From Cerasibacillus terrae (GTDB lineage: Bacteria > Bacillota > Bacilli > Bacillales > Amphibacillaceae), in contig NZ_VDUW01000001.1 in the NCBI RefSeq assembly GCF_008039555.1, positions 558,001 to 622,000 on the forward strand: a DNA stretch of 64,000 nt, in the 5' to 3' direction. A program made the translations under genes and the position numbers. The first letter of the stretch is position 1. Each line of letters begins with the position of its first letter. The notes beneath the pieces were generated by a model. The model saw only the letters and a list, made by a program, of their open reading frames with translations, did not search any database and was not told the origin of the DNA. Below, one piece after another: positions 28,263 to 37,763 of this stretch.

Positions 28263-29495
28263 TTACTCTTTTTCCTTAGACTTTTGTGTGATAGATCGAG
28301 CTTGTGCAATATCTTCTTCGACGGATATGTATAAGGTTAATATAACTTTATCATGCTCCATAATTTCATGCAAAATTTTTTCTGATAATATTTTTGCTTT
28401 AGGTCCTAATTGAATTTGTAATTCTTTTTCAGCTTGTTCTTTTCCGATTTGTATTGCCTCTTCTTTATTACGATTTAAAGTATGTTTTTTCTTCTCGCTA
28501 TAGATGTGTTCTGTGATAGAAAATGGTAGCTTCCATTTTAAAAAGTATACAGGATGTTCCACCTTTTCTACATCCATTTCTTCATATTTGGGGGATTTTA
28601 GATTCCAAATGGGCAGGTTTAATTTAGACCATTCTAAATAATACTTCTGTTTCTGTTTTCCCGTCAATTGTTCATAATTACCCTTTAACGGAATAGTTAC
28701 ATTTACCTTATACCATGTTTTAGCGATTATTTCACCTTGTGCGGGAACTAGGATATCCTTTTTATCCTTGTCATCCTTTTCATTTTCATTCTCATTTGAA
28801 TCAGATAAATTTCCAGAAACTAGGAGTTTACCTTTCGTAACATAATCATGAATTGCAACTTTGGGAACACCTTTTGATATGAACATCTTTTCAATAACAC
28901 CAGTTTTTTCCGCAATTAAATCTTGTGGCTCTAAAGAATCTTCTTCCTTAACGATTAATTTTTCTACCCCTTCCAAATGAAAGCTTGTCCCTTTTCTTTC
29001 AACGCCAACCCATAAAAGTTCAGGTACATCATTTAACAACTTTTGTTGAATAGAACTGGGGGTATCGATACGAAACATCCATGCCCCAGGATGAACACCC
29101 TGATTTTTTAACGCCTTCGTAATTTTCTCTTCTAAGTCTTTCGGAAATCCATTCATTTCTACTTTCCAAATAATATTGGATAATATAAAAATAAACATAA
29201 CAGTTATAATCATTGCAATAAATAATGGTTTTCGTTGTAATAAACGCTTCCATAAGAATGGTAATCCTCTTTGTTGAACAATTTCAATTGTGTAATTTGT
29301 TTGCGCTTGCAGTTCTTTTATATATGATAAATGTTGCTTTTTTATCGTACCTAAACAAGTCTCTTCCCCTTTTTTAACAACATTCCATATTGGGATACCT
29401 TGCATCGTACATTTTTGAAAAAAACGTTCAGGCATTTTCCCCGACACTAATATAGTTAAATAGCCTGTAAAATATAACATTTGTAATTGTTTCAT
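28263..29495 (-). CDS. yqfD: Sporulation protein YqfD
   Basis: The 410-residue protein has one membrane segment at about 92-110. A large extracytoplasmic part follows, with conserved GVHPGAWMF and ERKGTSFHLEGVEK segments. The family is conserved in spore-formers and, in B. subtilis, is in the sigma-E regulon with a mild sporulation defect. The molecular role is unknown. It lies directly after yqfC on the same strand, as in B. subtilis, and before phoH. Confidence 0.9.
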   Translation of the reverse strand: MKQLQMLYFTGYLTILVSGKMPERFFQKCTMQGIPIWNVVKKGEETCLGTIKKQHLSYIKELQAQTNYTIEIVQQRGLPFLWKRLLQRKPLFIAMIITVMFIFILSNIIWKVEMNGFPKDLEEKITKALKNQGVHPGAWMFRIDTPSSIQQKLLNDVPELLWVGVERKGTSFHLEGVEKLIVKEEDSLEPQDLIAEKTGVIEKMFISKGVPKVAIHDYVTKGKLLVSGNLSDSNENENEKDDKDKKDILVPAQGEIIAKTWYKVNVTIPLKGNYEQLTGKQKQKYYLEWSKLNLPIWNLKSPKYEEMDVEKVEHPVYFLKWKLPFSITEHIYSEKKKHTLNRNKEEAIQIGKEQAEKELQIQLGPKAKILSEKILHEIMEHDKVILTLYISVEEDIAQARSITQKSKEKE

Positions 29496-29528
29496 CTCTT
29501 CCCCTCAACCTTTCAAATATCTTTAATA

Positions 29529-29813
29529 TTATTCATGAGGAATAAATTTTATATCTGAAATATTCCCTTCTAACAAAACTTCCTCAGGTAACATCATTTT
29601 CAGCTTAAAAGAAGAGCCATTGATTTGGACAAATCCATTTGTAATTTTTAATCGTAGTTGTTTATCTGTAAACACTGCAATTCCCTTATGGTTTTCAACA
29701 TATACATGAACATCACCAAGCATAGTTATACGTGGCAACTCTAATACTGTATCAGAAGGTAGTGAAAAATAATCTACAAGTAATCGCCGGAAACGCTGTT
29801 GCACTTTCTTCAA
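29529..29813 (-). CDS. yqfC: Sporulation protein YqfC
   Basis: This 94-residue protein of the YqfC family contains LELPRITMLGDVHVYVENHKG and LPEEVLLEG, conserved among spore-formers. The function is unknown; it is transcribed with yqfD in the mother cell in B. subtilis. The start is TTG 29813, because AGGGGGAG lies five bases before it; the longer frame to 29834 would bury the ribosome site. Confidence 0.9.
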   Translation of the reverse strand: MKKVQQRFRRLLVDYFSLPSDTVLELPRITMLGDVHVYVENHKGIAVFTDKQLRLKITNGFVQINGSSFKLKMMLPEEVLLEGNISDIKFIPHE

Positions 29814-29867
29814 ATGGTCTCCCCCTCTCATCATTTATATTTATGTATCTAAAGGTAAAATAAGAAC

Positions 29868-29909
29868 AAAAAAGGATCATTTACTTTATAAGGTAAATGA
29901 TCCTTTTTT
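29868..29909 (-). terminator. Terminator after the yqfB-like gene
   Basis: The long repeat AAAAAAGGATCATTTAC and its complement, with T runs on both strands, sits between the yqfB-like gene and yqfC and separates the floA cluster from yqfC-yqfD. Confidence 0.85.
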
Positions 29910-30467
29910 CTATAATTGTTTCCGTCTTTCCGGGATTGGTTTATATCGTTTAAATGCTCTTGGTGGCCCTAAGACCTCTGACATAATAATCCCTTCTACT
30001 AGACCTTTTTTTGTTAATTGTCCTTTCATTTGTTTCTTAAACTCTTTTTGTTGGTTTGCCTGTTGTTTTCTTTCCTTAAATAATTGTTCGATATTTCCTA
30101 TCTCTAAATCTTCCAATTTATCATATGAAATATCTACATCTGTATTCATTTTCTTAGCATACTGTTCTAATTGAAGTTGCTGTTGTTCTTCAATAGATAA
30201 ATCATCCAACTGCTCCAAATCTATTTCATTGTTTAATGGAGCTTCATTTTCCTGTTGTTCAGCAAAAACAGGAACAGTTTTTGGTTTTGGCTTAGCTTCA
30301 GGCTTAGGATCCAGTTTTCCAAGTGGATGTTTTTTTGGTCTTACAGTGGTCGGATTTTTTTGCTTTTCGCCTTGTTCTGAATCACCAAATAAAAACTTCA
30401 AGACCCCGCCGATAATCAGGATAACAAGGAATGGATTACTAATTAATGCTTCTATGAATTCTCCCAT
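29910..30467 (-). CDS. Small membrane protein at the yqfB position
   Basis: This 185-residue protein has one N-terminal hydrophobic segment (about 7-27). A charged cytoplasmic part follows, with a Pro/Lys stretch (about 42-68) and a Gln/Glu-rich predicted coiled coil (about 70-155). There is no catalytic motif. It starts 30 bases after floA and occupies the position of yqfB in B. subtilis, but I cannot confirm homology by eye. A scaffolding role beside the flotillin is possible but is inference. Confidence 0.75.
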   Translation of the reverse strand: MGEFIEALISNPFLVILIIGGVLKFLFGDSEQGEKQKNPTTVRPKKHPLGKLDPKPEAKPKPKTVPVFAEQQENEAPLNNEIDLEQLDDLSIEEQQQLQLEQYAKKMNTDVDISYDKLEDLEIGNIEQLFKERKQQANQQKEFKKQMKGQLTKKGLVEGIIMSEVLGPPRAFKRYKPIPERRKQL

Positions 30468-30497
30468 TATACCTCTCCTCCCTAATTAAATGCCTGA

Positions 30498-31499
30498 TTA
30501 TTTATCTTTTTTTTCATTTGATTCATCTGACTCTTTGGAAAGTTTTCCAATTGCACCACGCATATCTGTATCTGCATCAATGTTTTGGTAATTCATATAA
30601 TCCATAACACCCATTTTCCCAGAACGTAACGCTTCCGCAAGTGCTTTAGGAACATCAGCTTCCGCTTCAACAACATGTGCACGCATCTCTTGAACACGAG
30701 CAACCATTTCTTGTTCACGAGCAACAGCCATCGCACGACGTTCTTCTGCTTTTGCTTGTGCAATATTTTTATCTGCTTCTGCTTGGTCTGTTTGTAAAAT
30801 CGCACCAATGTTTTTACCTATATCTACATCTGCAATATCAATGGACAAAATTTCAAATGCAGTTCCAGCATCCAACCCTTTTGCTAATACAGTATGTGAG
30901 ATTGTATCAGGGTTTTCTAATACTTGCTTATGTGAATCAGAACTACCAATGGTACTTACAACACCTTCACCGACACGAGCAATAACCGTTTCTTCACCAG
31001 CACCACCAACTAAACGATCAATATTTGCACGAACCGTAATACGAGCTAATGCTTTTACCTCTATTCCATCCATCGCAATCCCTGCAATAAAAGGTGTTTC
31101 AATTACCTTAGGATTAACACTCATCTGTACAGCTTCTAACACATTTCGACCAGCTAGGTCAATTGCTGCTGCACGTTCAAAAGTTAATTCCATATTCGCA
31201 CGATGTGCAGCAATTAATGCATTAACGACCCTGTCTACATGACCACCTGCTAAATAATGACTCTCTAACTGATTTGTTGTAACGGTAAGACCTGCCTTAT
31301 GCGCTTTGATCAATGGATTGATCACACGATTTGGAATTACTCGACGTAATCGCATACCAACAAGTGTAAATATTCCAACCTTAACACCAGCAGCTAATGC
31401 ACTAATCCACAGCATAACTGGAATAAATGTAAATAAAATAGCAACCGCAATTAAAATAACTGCGACAATGATAATAGGTAATAAACCTTGAATATCCAT
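30498..31499 (-). CDS. floA: Flotillin-like protein FloA
   Basis: FloA organises functional membrane microdomains. The 333-residue protein has an N-terminal membrane hairpin (about 7-46), an SPFH/band 7-type domain (about 60-230), and an Ala/Glu-rich coiled coil with repeated EA pairs (about 235-310). It is clustered with the NfeD protease yqeZ upstream, the usual partner. The ATG at 31499 has GGAGG about nine bases upstream. Confidence 0.95.
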   Translation of the reverse strand: MDIQGLLPIIIVAVILIAVAILFTFIPVMLWISALAAGVKVGIFTLVGMRLRRVIPNRVINPLIKAHKAGLTVTTNQLESHYLAGGHVDRVVNALIAAHRANMELTFERAAAIDLAGRNVLEAVQMSVNPKVIETPFIAGIAMDGIEVKALARITVRANIDRLVGGAGEETVIARVGEGVVSTIGSSDSHKQVLENPDTISHTVLAKGLDAGTAFEILSIDIADVDIGKNIGAILQTDQAEADKNIAQAKAEERRAMAVAREQEMVARVQEMRAHVVEAEADVPKALAEALRSGKMGVMDYMNYQNIDADTDMRGAIGKLSKESDESNEKKDK

Positions 31500-31587
31500 A
31501 TTATCTTCCTCCTAAATAATCATTTTTATTATATATCCTAAAGTCTTACCTAATTTTAGCATAATAACAGGCGACTCTGAATAACCC

Positions 31588-32919
31588 TCATCCTTTTTCT
31601 CTAACAACAACACGAATGCCTTCAATTTTTACGATTTTCACTGGTTTATCTTTATCTATAAATGTCCCTTCTGATATAACATCCAAATGTTCGTCTTGAA
31701 ACACTGCTACTCCAGATGGGCGTAAAGCGGTTAATGTCTTCCCTTCTAAACCAATCAATTCCAATCGATTGGTATGTGCAACATAGCCTAATTCTGTTTT
31801 TGTACTATCTTTTAAGATAATATGCCGAAAAAGTCCTTTTTCCATTCCAATACTTTTAAATAGAATAATGGAAGCTATAATGGCAACAAGAAAGGCAATT
31901 CCGATACTAAATGCCATGTGTGTTACACTTGCACCAGACAAAAATAACGATCCAATAACTGCACCTACTCCAAGTAAACCAACAATTCCTCCAGCAACAA
32001 AAAATTCAGCAATAATTAAAGCAATTCCTGTGATTAATAATATGACTGCTTCCAAGCCTGCTAAACCTGCAACAACATGCCCATAAAAGAATAGAACAAG
32101 TGCAATTAATCCCATTGTACCAGGTACTCCAAAACCAGGAGAATATAATTCAACCACAAGGCCAAGGCTTGCAATGGATAATAAAATAGGTACGACAACA
32201 GGATTTGTTAAAAACCTTGCAACTTCTTCTGCCAATGTCGGTTCTGTTTCAACAATCGTTGCATTTGATAATCCAAGCTCATGTAATAATTCTGTCCTAT
32301 TTTGGACAATTCCTTCTGCATAATTCACTTCTAGTGCATTCTTAGCTCCTAATGTTAAAAAATCACCCTTTTTCGCACTATATTCAGGAAGATCAATTTC
32401 TTTGTCGGCCATTGCAATTGCATATAATGGATCTCTTCCTTTTGATTCTGCTGCTTCTCCCATTTTTGCAATCCAAGCTGATTGTGCTTTTTTATCTGCA
32501 GCATTTCCATCTCCTGTAATAACACCACTTGCTCCCATCGTCGCATGTGGTTTCATATAAATATTATCTGTATTTAAAGCAATATAAGATCCAGCAGATA
32601 GTGCATCATTAATAATAAATGATGTTGTTTCTATTTCCAAATCTTGTAATAATGTCGCAATATGTCCAGCTGCATCGACACGCCCACCTGGTGTATCAAT
32701 TTCAAAAATAATATGATGTGCTCCTTCTTCAACTGCCTCTTTTGAAACACGTTCCATAAATGACTCTAAACCTCGTTCAACTTCCTTTTCAACCGGAACA
32801 ACATAAACGAGTTTACCACCCCCGTTACTTTTATTTGCTAATGCAAACTGTTGGGGCGTTAATAATAATGCGAACATTGCAAAAACAATCCATATGTATA
32901 CAGAATTTTTTTTATTCAA
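31588..32919 (-). CDS. yqeZ: NfeD-type membrane serine protease YqeZ
   Basis: The protein of about 443 residues has a signal-like N-terminal segment. A ClpP/SppA-type protease domain (about 35-215) carries the Ser motif DALSAGSYIAL and GASGVITG. Several membrane segments (about 225-365) and a C-terminal NfeD OB fold (about 375-443) follow. It is the partner of FloA, as in B. subtilis yqeZ-yqfA. The start is TTG 32919, seven bases after GGGAGGTGAT; the extension to 32934 covers the ribosome site. Substrates are unknown. Confidence 0.92.
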   Translation of the reverse strand: MNKKNSVYIWIVFAMFALLLTPQQFALANKSNGGGKLVYVVPVEKEVERGLESFMERVSKEAVEEGAHHIIFEIDTPGGRVDAAGHIATLLQDLEIETTSFIINDALSAGSYIALNTDNIYMKPHATMGASGVITGDGNAADKKAQSAWIAKMGEAAESKGRDPLYAIAMADKEIDLPEYSAKKGDFLTLGAKNALEVNYAEGIVQNRTELLHELGLSNATIVETEPTLAEEVARFLTNPVVVPILLSIASLGLVVELYSPGFGVPGTMGLIALVLFFYGHVVAGLAGLEAVILLITGIALIIAEFFVAGGIVGLLGVGAVIGSLFLSGASVTHMAFSIGIAFLVAIIASIILFKSIGMEKGLFRHIILKDSTKTELGYVAHTNRLELIGLEGKTLTALRPSGVAVFQDEHLDVISEGTFIDKDKPVKIVKIEGIRVVVREKG

Positions 32920-33074
32920 GGCATCACCTCCCAAGCTCCTACTATTATATACGATTGAATGATAGGAAATGTTTCATTCTTTTATAAAGAGTTATTTAAA
33001 TCATACATGAAATCACAATAAAATGGTAGAGTGATGTAGACAAGAAATGAAAAAGGATGAAAACCAAATGCTAA

Positions 33075-33108
33075 AAAAGATTCCTTACACATGTTGTAAG
33101 GAATCTTT
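33075..33108 (-). terminator. Terminator of rpsU-yqeY
   Basis: AAAAGATTCCTTACA and its complement form a long stem, followed on the minus strand by a T run, just after the yqeY stop. Confidence 0.85.
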
Positions 33109-33116
33109 TATTTGGG

Positions 33117-33563
33117 TCATGTTAATTTTTGTTGTACTATTTTGCTAACTAATGCGCCATCTGCCTTCCCTTTTGTTTTAGGAATCAGGGCGGCCATTAC
33201 TTTACCCATATCTTTTTTCGAAGATGCATGTACTTCTTGAATTGTTTGTTCGACTAAAAGCTCTAACTCAGCTTCTGTTAATTGTTTTGGCATATATTCT
33301 TGTAAAATATTGAGTTCTGTTTCAATTTTTTTAACAAGATCTTCACGCTTCGCAGTTTTAAATTCTTGGAGGGAATCTTTTCTTTGCTTAGACTCTCTTG
33401 ATAAAATTGTTAGTTCTTCGTCTGCTGACAATTCGTTATTTCCAAGTTTAATCATTTCATTTTGTAGTGAAGATTTCACCATTCTAATAACACTAAGTCT
33501 TTCTTTATCTTTCGCTTTCATCGCTTGCTTCATATCATCATTCAATTTAGCAAGTATTGACAT
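33117..33563 (-). CDS. yqeY: YqeY, GatB/YqeY domain protein
   Basis: The 148-residue soluble protein consists of the helical GatB/YqeY domain also found at the end of the GatB amidotransferase subunit, where it contacts tRNA. Motifs [16 protein letters not shown] and [14 protein letters not shown] are characteristic. Free-standing YqeY has no proven function. It follows rpsU by 15 bases and shares its transcript, as in B. subtilis. Confidence 0.93.
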   Translation of the reverse strand: MSILAKLNDDMKQAMKAKDKERLSVIRMVKSSLQNEMIKLGNNELSADEELTILSRESKQRKDSLQEFKTAKREDLVKKIETELNILQEYMPKQLTEAELELLVEQTIQEVHASSKKDMGKVMAALIPKTKGKADGALVSKIVQQKLT

Positions 33564-33578
33564 ATTATTGCACCTTCT

Positions 33579-33758
33579 CTAGTATTTACGCTTTTTACGA
33601 GCAGCTTCAGATTTCTTTTTGCGTCGTACGCTTGGTTTTTCATAATATTCACGCTTACGATATTCTGATAATGTACCACTTTTAGATACATTGCGTTTAA
33701 AGCGACGAAGAGCATCTTCAAGAGACTCATTTTTACGAATACGAGTTGTGTTTGACAT
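33579..33758 (-). CDS. rpsU: 30S ribosomal protein S21
   Basis: This 59-residue, strongly basic protein starts [20 protein letters not shown] and ends EAARKKRKY, the full S21 sequence. S21 sits on the 30S platform and aids mRNA base pairing. The ATG at 33758 follows GGAGGGAGGGATATTAGC. It has its own good sigma-A promoter. A longer frame on the same strand between 33542 and 33862 is only a shadow of this gene. Confidence 0.96.
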   Translation of the reverse strand: MSNTTRIRKNESLEDALRRFKRNVSKSGTLSEYRKREYYEKPSVRRKKKSEAARKKRKY

Positions 33759-33830
33759 GCTAATATCCCTCCCTCCGAAGCATAAAACAAATTCTTATGG
33801 CACTGTAAACTAAACAACATGCCTTTTGTC

Positions 33831-33859
33831 ATTATAATATATGGTTTGCATAAGGTCAA
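33831..33859 (-). promoter_or_regulatory. Sigma-A promoter of rpsU-yqeY
   Basis: The minus strand has TTGACC (33854-33859), a 17-base spacer and a perfect TATAAT (33831-33836), about 70 bases before the S21 start. Confidence 0.75.
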
Positions 33860-33888
33860 CAACTTATCTTGTTATCTTTACTGAATAA

Positions 33889-34539
33889 TTATTTTCCTTC
33901 TACAATCGTGATCCCTGAACTTGCTCCGATTCTAGTAGCACCTGCTTCAATCATTGTTACAGCCGATTTTCTATCACGAACACCACCAGATGCTTTTACA
34001 CCCATTTTTTCTCCTACAGTTTGACGCATTAATTTAACATCTTCCACTGTAGCACCACCACCAGAAAATCCTGTAGATGTTTTTACAAAATCTGCACCAG
34101 CTTCCTTCGCTAGTTCACAAGCACGGATTTTCTCTTCTTCTTCCAATAAAGATGTCTCAATAATTACTTTTACTAGAGCATATCCTTTTGCAGCCTGAAC
34201 AACTTCCTCAATATCTTTTCTAACAACTGAGTCCTCTTTCGATTTTAATGCACCGACATTAATCACCATATCAACTTCATTTGCTCCGTCATTTATCGCT
34301 TGCTTTGTTTCAAATACTTTTGTAGCTGTTGATGTAGCACCTAATGGAAATCCAATTACTGTGCAAACATCTACTTCTGTCTCTTTTAATTGCTCATGGC
34401 AAAAAGAAACCCAGTAAGGATTGATACAAACCGATTTAAAATTATATTCTTTTGCCTCTTCTACTAGTTTAGCTATTTGGGCTTTTGTTGCATTTGGCTT
34501 AAGTAATGTGTGATCAATATATGTTGAAATATGTGACAT
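33889..34539 (-). CDS. deoC: Deoxyribose-phosphate aldolase
   Basis: DeoC splits 2-deoxyribose 5-phosphate into glyceraldehyde 3-phosphate and acetaldehyde in deoxynucleoside catabolism. The 216-residue TIM-barrel protein has [10 protein letters not shown] and DFVKTSTGF, where the Lys forms the Schiff base, plus VKASGGVRD with the second active-site Lys. A good AAAAGGCGGATG site precedes the start. It lies between mtaB and rpsU, where B. subtilis has yqeW, and is not next to other nucleoside genes. Confidence 0.95.
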   Translation of the reverse strand: MSHISTYIDHTLLKPNATKAQIAKLVEEAKEYNFKSVCINPYWVSFCHEQLKETEVDVCTVIGFPLGATSTATKVFETKQAINDGANEVDMVINVGALKSKEDSVVRKDIEEVVQAAKGYALVKVIIETSLLEEEEKIRACELAKEAGADFVKTSTGFSGGGATVEDVKLMRQTVGEKMGVKASGGVRDRKSAVTMIEAGATRIGASSGITIVEGK

Positions 34540-34612
34540 TTTTCATCCGCCTTTTGTAATATTTTTCAATATGATTATAACATGACCCTTATCGAACAAT
34601 AAAATATTTATT

Positions 34613-34645
34613 TAAAAAAGATGTCTTTAAAAAAAAGACATCTAA
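34613..34645 (-). terminator. Terminator of the dnaJ-prmA-rsmE-mtaB transcript
   Basis: AGATGTCTTT and AAAGACATCT flank a T-rich loop, and a T run follows on the minus strand, about 18 bases after the mtaB stop. Confidence 0.85.
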
Positions 34646-34662
34646 AAAGCATATGAACAAAA

Positions 34663-36030
34663 TTACTCGTTTGCAGTAGCTTTTATTTTTATATTCGCAT
34701 GTGTTGCATCTTCCATCACTTTTACAAATACACCTTCATTGATTGGATATCCAGGTTTTGTTATTTTCACACGAACAATTTGCCCAATTAAATCTGGTGT
34801 ACCTTTAAATTGGACTTTCATATAATTATCTGTATAGCCTAGAAGTAAGTCAGGATGTTCTTCATCATGCACTTTTTCTTCTGGAATAACTTCTAATACT
34901 TCATTTTCATAATGGGAAGCATATTGTTTTGCAAGCTCATTAGATAATTCTATTAAACGATGGACTCGTTCTTCTTTAACTGCTTTATCGATTTGATCAT
35001 CCATTCTTGCAGCAGGTGTTCCTGTTCTTCTTGAATAAGGAAACACATGTAATTCTGAATAACCTATTTTTTTAACAAACTCATATGTTTCCATAAATTC
35101 TTTCTCTGTTTCACCAGGAAAACCAACAATCACATCAGATGTAATAGCAAGGTCTGGTAAAGCTTTACTGATTTTTTTAATTTTTTGATAGTAGAATTCT
35201 GTAGAGTATTTTCTACGCATTCTTTTGAGTACTCCATCTGAACCAGACTGAAGTGGAATGTGTAAATGACGGACGATTTTCTTTGATTCGTCAAGAACTT
35301 GGATGACTTCATCCGTTATTTGACTTGCTTCAATAGATGATATGCGAATTCGCTTCAAACCTTCCACATTTTGTTCTAAATCCCGAAGAAGCTTTGCAAA
35401 GTTATAATCTGGCATATCTTCTCCATAACCTGCTGTATGGATTCCTGTTAAAACAATTTCTTTATAACCTGCATCAACCAGATTCTGAGCCTGGTTAATA
35501 ACGCTCTCTGGTTTTCTAGAGCGTAATAGACCACGTGACCACGGGATAATACAAAACGTACAGAAGTTATTACAACCCTCTTGTATTTTTAAAGATGCAC
35601 GTGTCCGGTCAGTAAATTCTGGGACATCCATTTCTTCGAATACACGGTTTTTCATAATATTTGAAACAGCATTAATTGGTAATCTAGTTTTTCGATGTTC
35701 TTCAATATAGGAAATCATATTTTTTCGGTCTTGTGTTCCTACAACGACATCTACTCCAGGAATTTCAAGAATTTCTCCTGGTGAAGTCTGTGCATAACAA
35801 CCTGTTACACATATTACCGATTCTGGGTTTTTACGAACAGCACGGCGAATGACTTGTCTACTCTTTTTGTCACCTGTATTTGTTACAGTACATGTGTTTA
35901 TAACATAAATATCTGCCATGGAATCAAACTCGACTCGCTCATAACCATTTTGCATGAACATTTGCCAAATACCTTCTGTTTCGTAATGATTCACCTTACA
36001 TCCTAGTGTATGAAAAGCCACTGTTGGCAT
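34663..36030 (-). CDS. mtaB: tRNA t6A37 methylthiotransferase MtaB
   Basis: MtaB converts t6A to ms2t6A at position 37 of tRNAs reading ANN codons. It is a radical-SAM enzyme with two Fe-S clusters. The 455-residue protein has the N-terminal UPF0004 cysteines (LGCKVN, NTCTVT, TGCYAQ). The radical-SAM motif CNNFCTFC lies at about 153-160, and a C-terminal TRAM domain ends the protein. The ATG at 36030 overlaps the rsmE stop by one base (TAATG) and has GGGGTG six bases upstream. Confidence 0.95.
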   Translation of the reverse strand: MPTVAFHTLGCKVNHYETEGIWQMFMQNGYERVEFDSMADIYVINTCTVTNTGDKKSRQVIRRAVRKNPESVICVTGCYAQTSPGEILEIPGVDVVVGTQDRKNMISYIEEHRKTRLPINAVSNIMKNRVFEEMDVPEFTDRTRASLKIQEGCNNFCTFCIIPWSRGLLRSRKPESVINQAQNLVDAGYKEIVLTGIHTAGYGEDMPDYNFAKLLRDLEQNVEGLKRIRISSIEASQITDEVIQVLDESKKIVRHLHIPLQSGSDGVLKRMRRKYSTEFYYQKIKKISKALPDLAITSDVIVGFPGETEKEFMETYEFVKKIGYSELHVFPYSRRTGTPAARMDDQIDKAVKEERVHRLIELSNELAKQYASHYENEVLEVIPEEKVHDEEHPDLLLGYTDNYMKVQFKGTPDLIGQIVRVKITKPGYPINEGVFVKVMEDATHANIKIKATANE

Positions 36031-36788
36031 TAAAGACACCCCAATTCCTCAAATTGATAGGAAACACTTGCTAAAGCATACAAAGCTGCCGTTTCTGTCC
36101 GTAATATTCTTGGACCTAAACGAACGGGAATAAAACCATTTTTATTGAACAACTCTGCTTCTTCTCTAGCAAATCCTCCCTCTGGACCTATCACGACTAA
36201 CATATTTTGTCCTTTTTTTAGTTTCTTAACTATTGTACTAAAGGATTGAAATTTTTCAAGTCTTGCTTCTTCCTCATATGCATATATTTTTACATCGGCA
36301 GATTTACTTTCTTCAATAAGCTGTTTCATCGACATGGGATGAAAAACATCGGGTATTTGATTGCGATGACATTGTTCACTTGCTTCTTTCACTATTTTTT
36401 TAAATCGTTGTATTTTCTTTTCACTTTTCCTTTTATCCCAATTCACAACAGAACGTTTACTTTGAAAAGGTATAAATGCAGATGCACCAAGCTCTGTTCC
36501 TTTTTGTAAAACAAGCTCTAGCTTATCCCCTTTTGGTAATCCTTGTGCAATGGTAACAGAAATTGGTAATTCTACATTTTCCTCTAACCACTCAACAACA
36601 TGTAGTTGAACGACTTCTTTTTCGATTTTATCTATTTCACAGATGGCCGCCTTGCCTTTCGTATGATTACAAATGATATGATCACCAATATTCTTACGCA
36701 TCACACGTGTAAGATGGTGTGCATCTTGACCTTTCACTATTACATTGTCTTCGTTCCAGTCTTGTTCTGGGATAAAATATCTTTGCAA
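36030..36788 (-). CDS. rsmE: 16S rRNA (uracil-1498-N3)-methyltransferase RsmE
   Basis: RsmE methylates U1498 in the decoding region of 16S rRNA. The protein of about 252 residues has the N-terminal PUA-like part and the C-terminal knotted SPOUT domain with GPEGGFAREE, LGPRILRTETA and the GLPKGDKLE motif. TTG at 36788 is the start: AAGGTG lies six bases before it and the product then begins LQRYF, which aligns with B. subtilis MQRYF. It is coupled to mtaB and follows prmA. Confidence 0.93.
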   Translation of the reverse strand: MQRYFIPEQDWNEDNVIVKGQDAHHLTRVMRKNIGDHIICNHTKGKAAICEIDKIEKEVVQLHVVEWLEENVELPISVTIAQGLPKGDKLELVLQKGTELGASAFIPFQSKRSVVNWDKRKSEKKIQRFKKIVKEASEQCHRNQIPDVFHPMSMKQLIEESKSADVKIYAYEEEARLEKFQSFSTIVKKLKKGQNMLVVIGPEGGFAREEAELFNKNGFIPVRLGPRILRTETAALYALASVSYQFEELGCL

Positions 36789-36804
36789 GTTTGTCACCTT
36801 CTAA

Positions 36805-37746
36805 TCATTTTTTAGCTACAATCGAAACCCAGTCATCCATTTCCCGGATGGACTCTATACGAAACCCTTGTTCTTGTAATTTATCAAGGACAAGTTGTTT
36901 TTTTTCTTGAATAATACCAGATGTAATAAAAAGACCGTCATCTTTTAAATTATTCCAAGCATCTGCAACAAATTGAATAATAATTTCTGCTAATATATTT
37001 GAAACAATAACATCTACTTTTCTATTAATTCCTCTTAATAAATCATTTTGTTGTACATGAATTTTATTTTCCAATTGATTTAATTTTACATTAGATAAAG
37101 AACTTTTCACTGCTACAATGTCAAGATCATATGCATGCACTTCCTTTGCTCCCAATAATATAGAAGCAATGCTCAACACGCCAGAACCACTTCCAACATC
37201 TAGGACAACATCTTCAGGATTCAAGTAATTTTCTAAGGTTTGAATACTTAGTTTTGTCGTAGGATGTGTACCTGTACCAAATGCCATTCCCGGATCAAGC
37301 TTGATTACTTTTTCACCTTTTAATTTAGGTTGGTAATCTTCCCAGGAGGGTACTATTGTGATTGTTTCTGATACTTTTTCTACCTTATAGAATTGTTTCC
37401 AAGATGTTGCCCAATCTTCTTCAGCCACTTCCTGTAAATAAATTTTTGATGGCCCAATATCGATGTTGAATGATGGAAGTTCATCAATACGTTGCTTCAT
37501 TTGATCTAACGCAGTCTTACCATTTCTTCCTTCAACAATAGAAAAGTATGCCTTTATATAGACACCATCTTCGGGATAGTTCGAGGCATCTAATGCGTAT
37601 ATTTCCCCAAATTGTGATTTCTTCTCAATTTGTAAATCAAGAGGATTTTCAATGACTACACCACTGGCTCCGAATTCGTTGAATATATTTGAAATAGGTT
37701 CTATTGCTTCATTTGTTGTATGAATACAAACCTCAGTCCATTTAAT
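36805..37746 (-). CDS. prmA: Ribosomal protein L11 methyltransferase PrmA, apparent ATT start
   Basis: PrmA trimethylates ribosomal protein L11. The C-terminal methyltransferase domain shows LDVGSGSGVLSIAS and SNILAEII. The reading frame stays open well upstream of the first ATG (37500), and that upstream part encodes the real N-terminal domain: KWTEVCIHTTNEAIEPISN and ASGVVIENPLDL match the family. Between an in-frame TAA (37774-37776) and this domain there is no ATG, GTG or TTG. The codon aligning with Met1 of B. subtilis PrmA is ATT (37744-37746); an earlier ATT and a CTG are alternatives. AAAGGG lies upstream. The product would be about 313 residues, normal for the family. Confidence 0.88.
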   Translation of the reverse strand: MKWTEVCIHTTNEAIEPISNIFNEFGASGVVIENPLDLQIEKKSQFGEIYALDASNYPEDGVYIKAYFSIVEGRNGKTALDQMKQRIDELPSFNIDIGPSKIYLQEVAEEDWATSWKQFYKVEKVSETITIVPSWEDYQPKLKGEKVIKLDPGMAFGTGTHPTTKLSIQTLENYLNPEDVVLDVGSGSGVLSIASILLGAKEVHAYDLDIVAVKSSLSNVKLNQLENKIHVQQNDLLRGINRKVDVIVSNILAEIIIQFVADAWNNLKDDGLFITSGIIQEKKQLVLDKLQEQGFRIESIREMDDWVSIVAKK

Positions 37747-37763
37747 GGCAATCAGCGCCCTTT

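Noticed and set aside
30677..31242. Plus-strand open frames of 102 and 144 residues
   Set aside because: They are antisense shadows of the Ala-rich coiled-coil part of floA, where the codon pattern keeps other frames open.
33542..33862. A 106-residue frame on the minus strand
   Set aside because: It lies across the S21 gene in another frame and has no ribosome site; rpsU explains the region.
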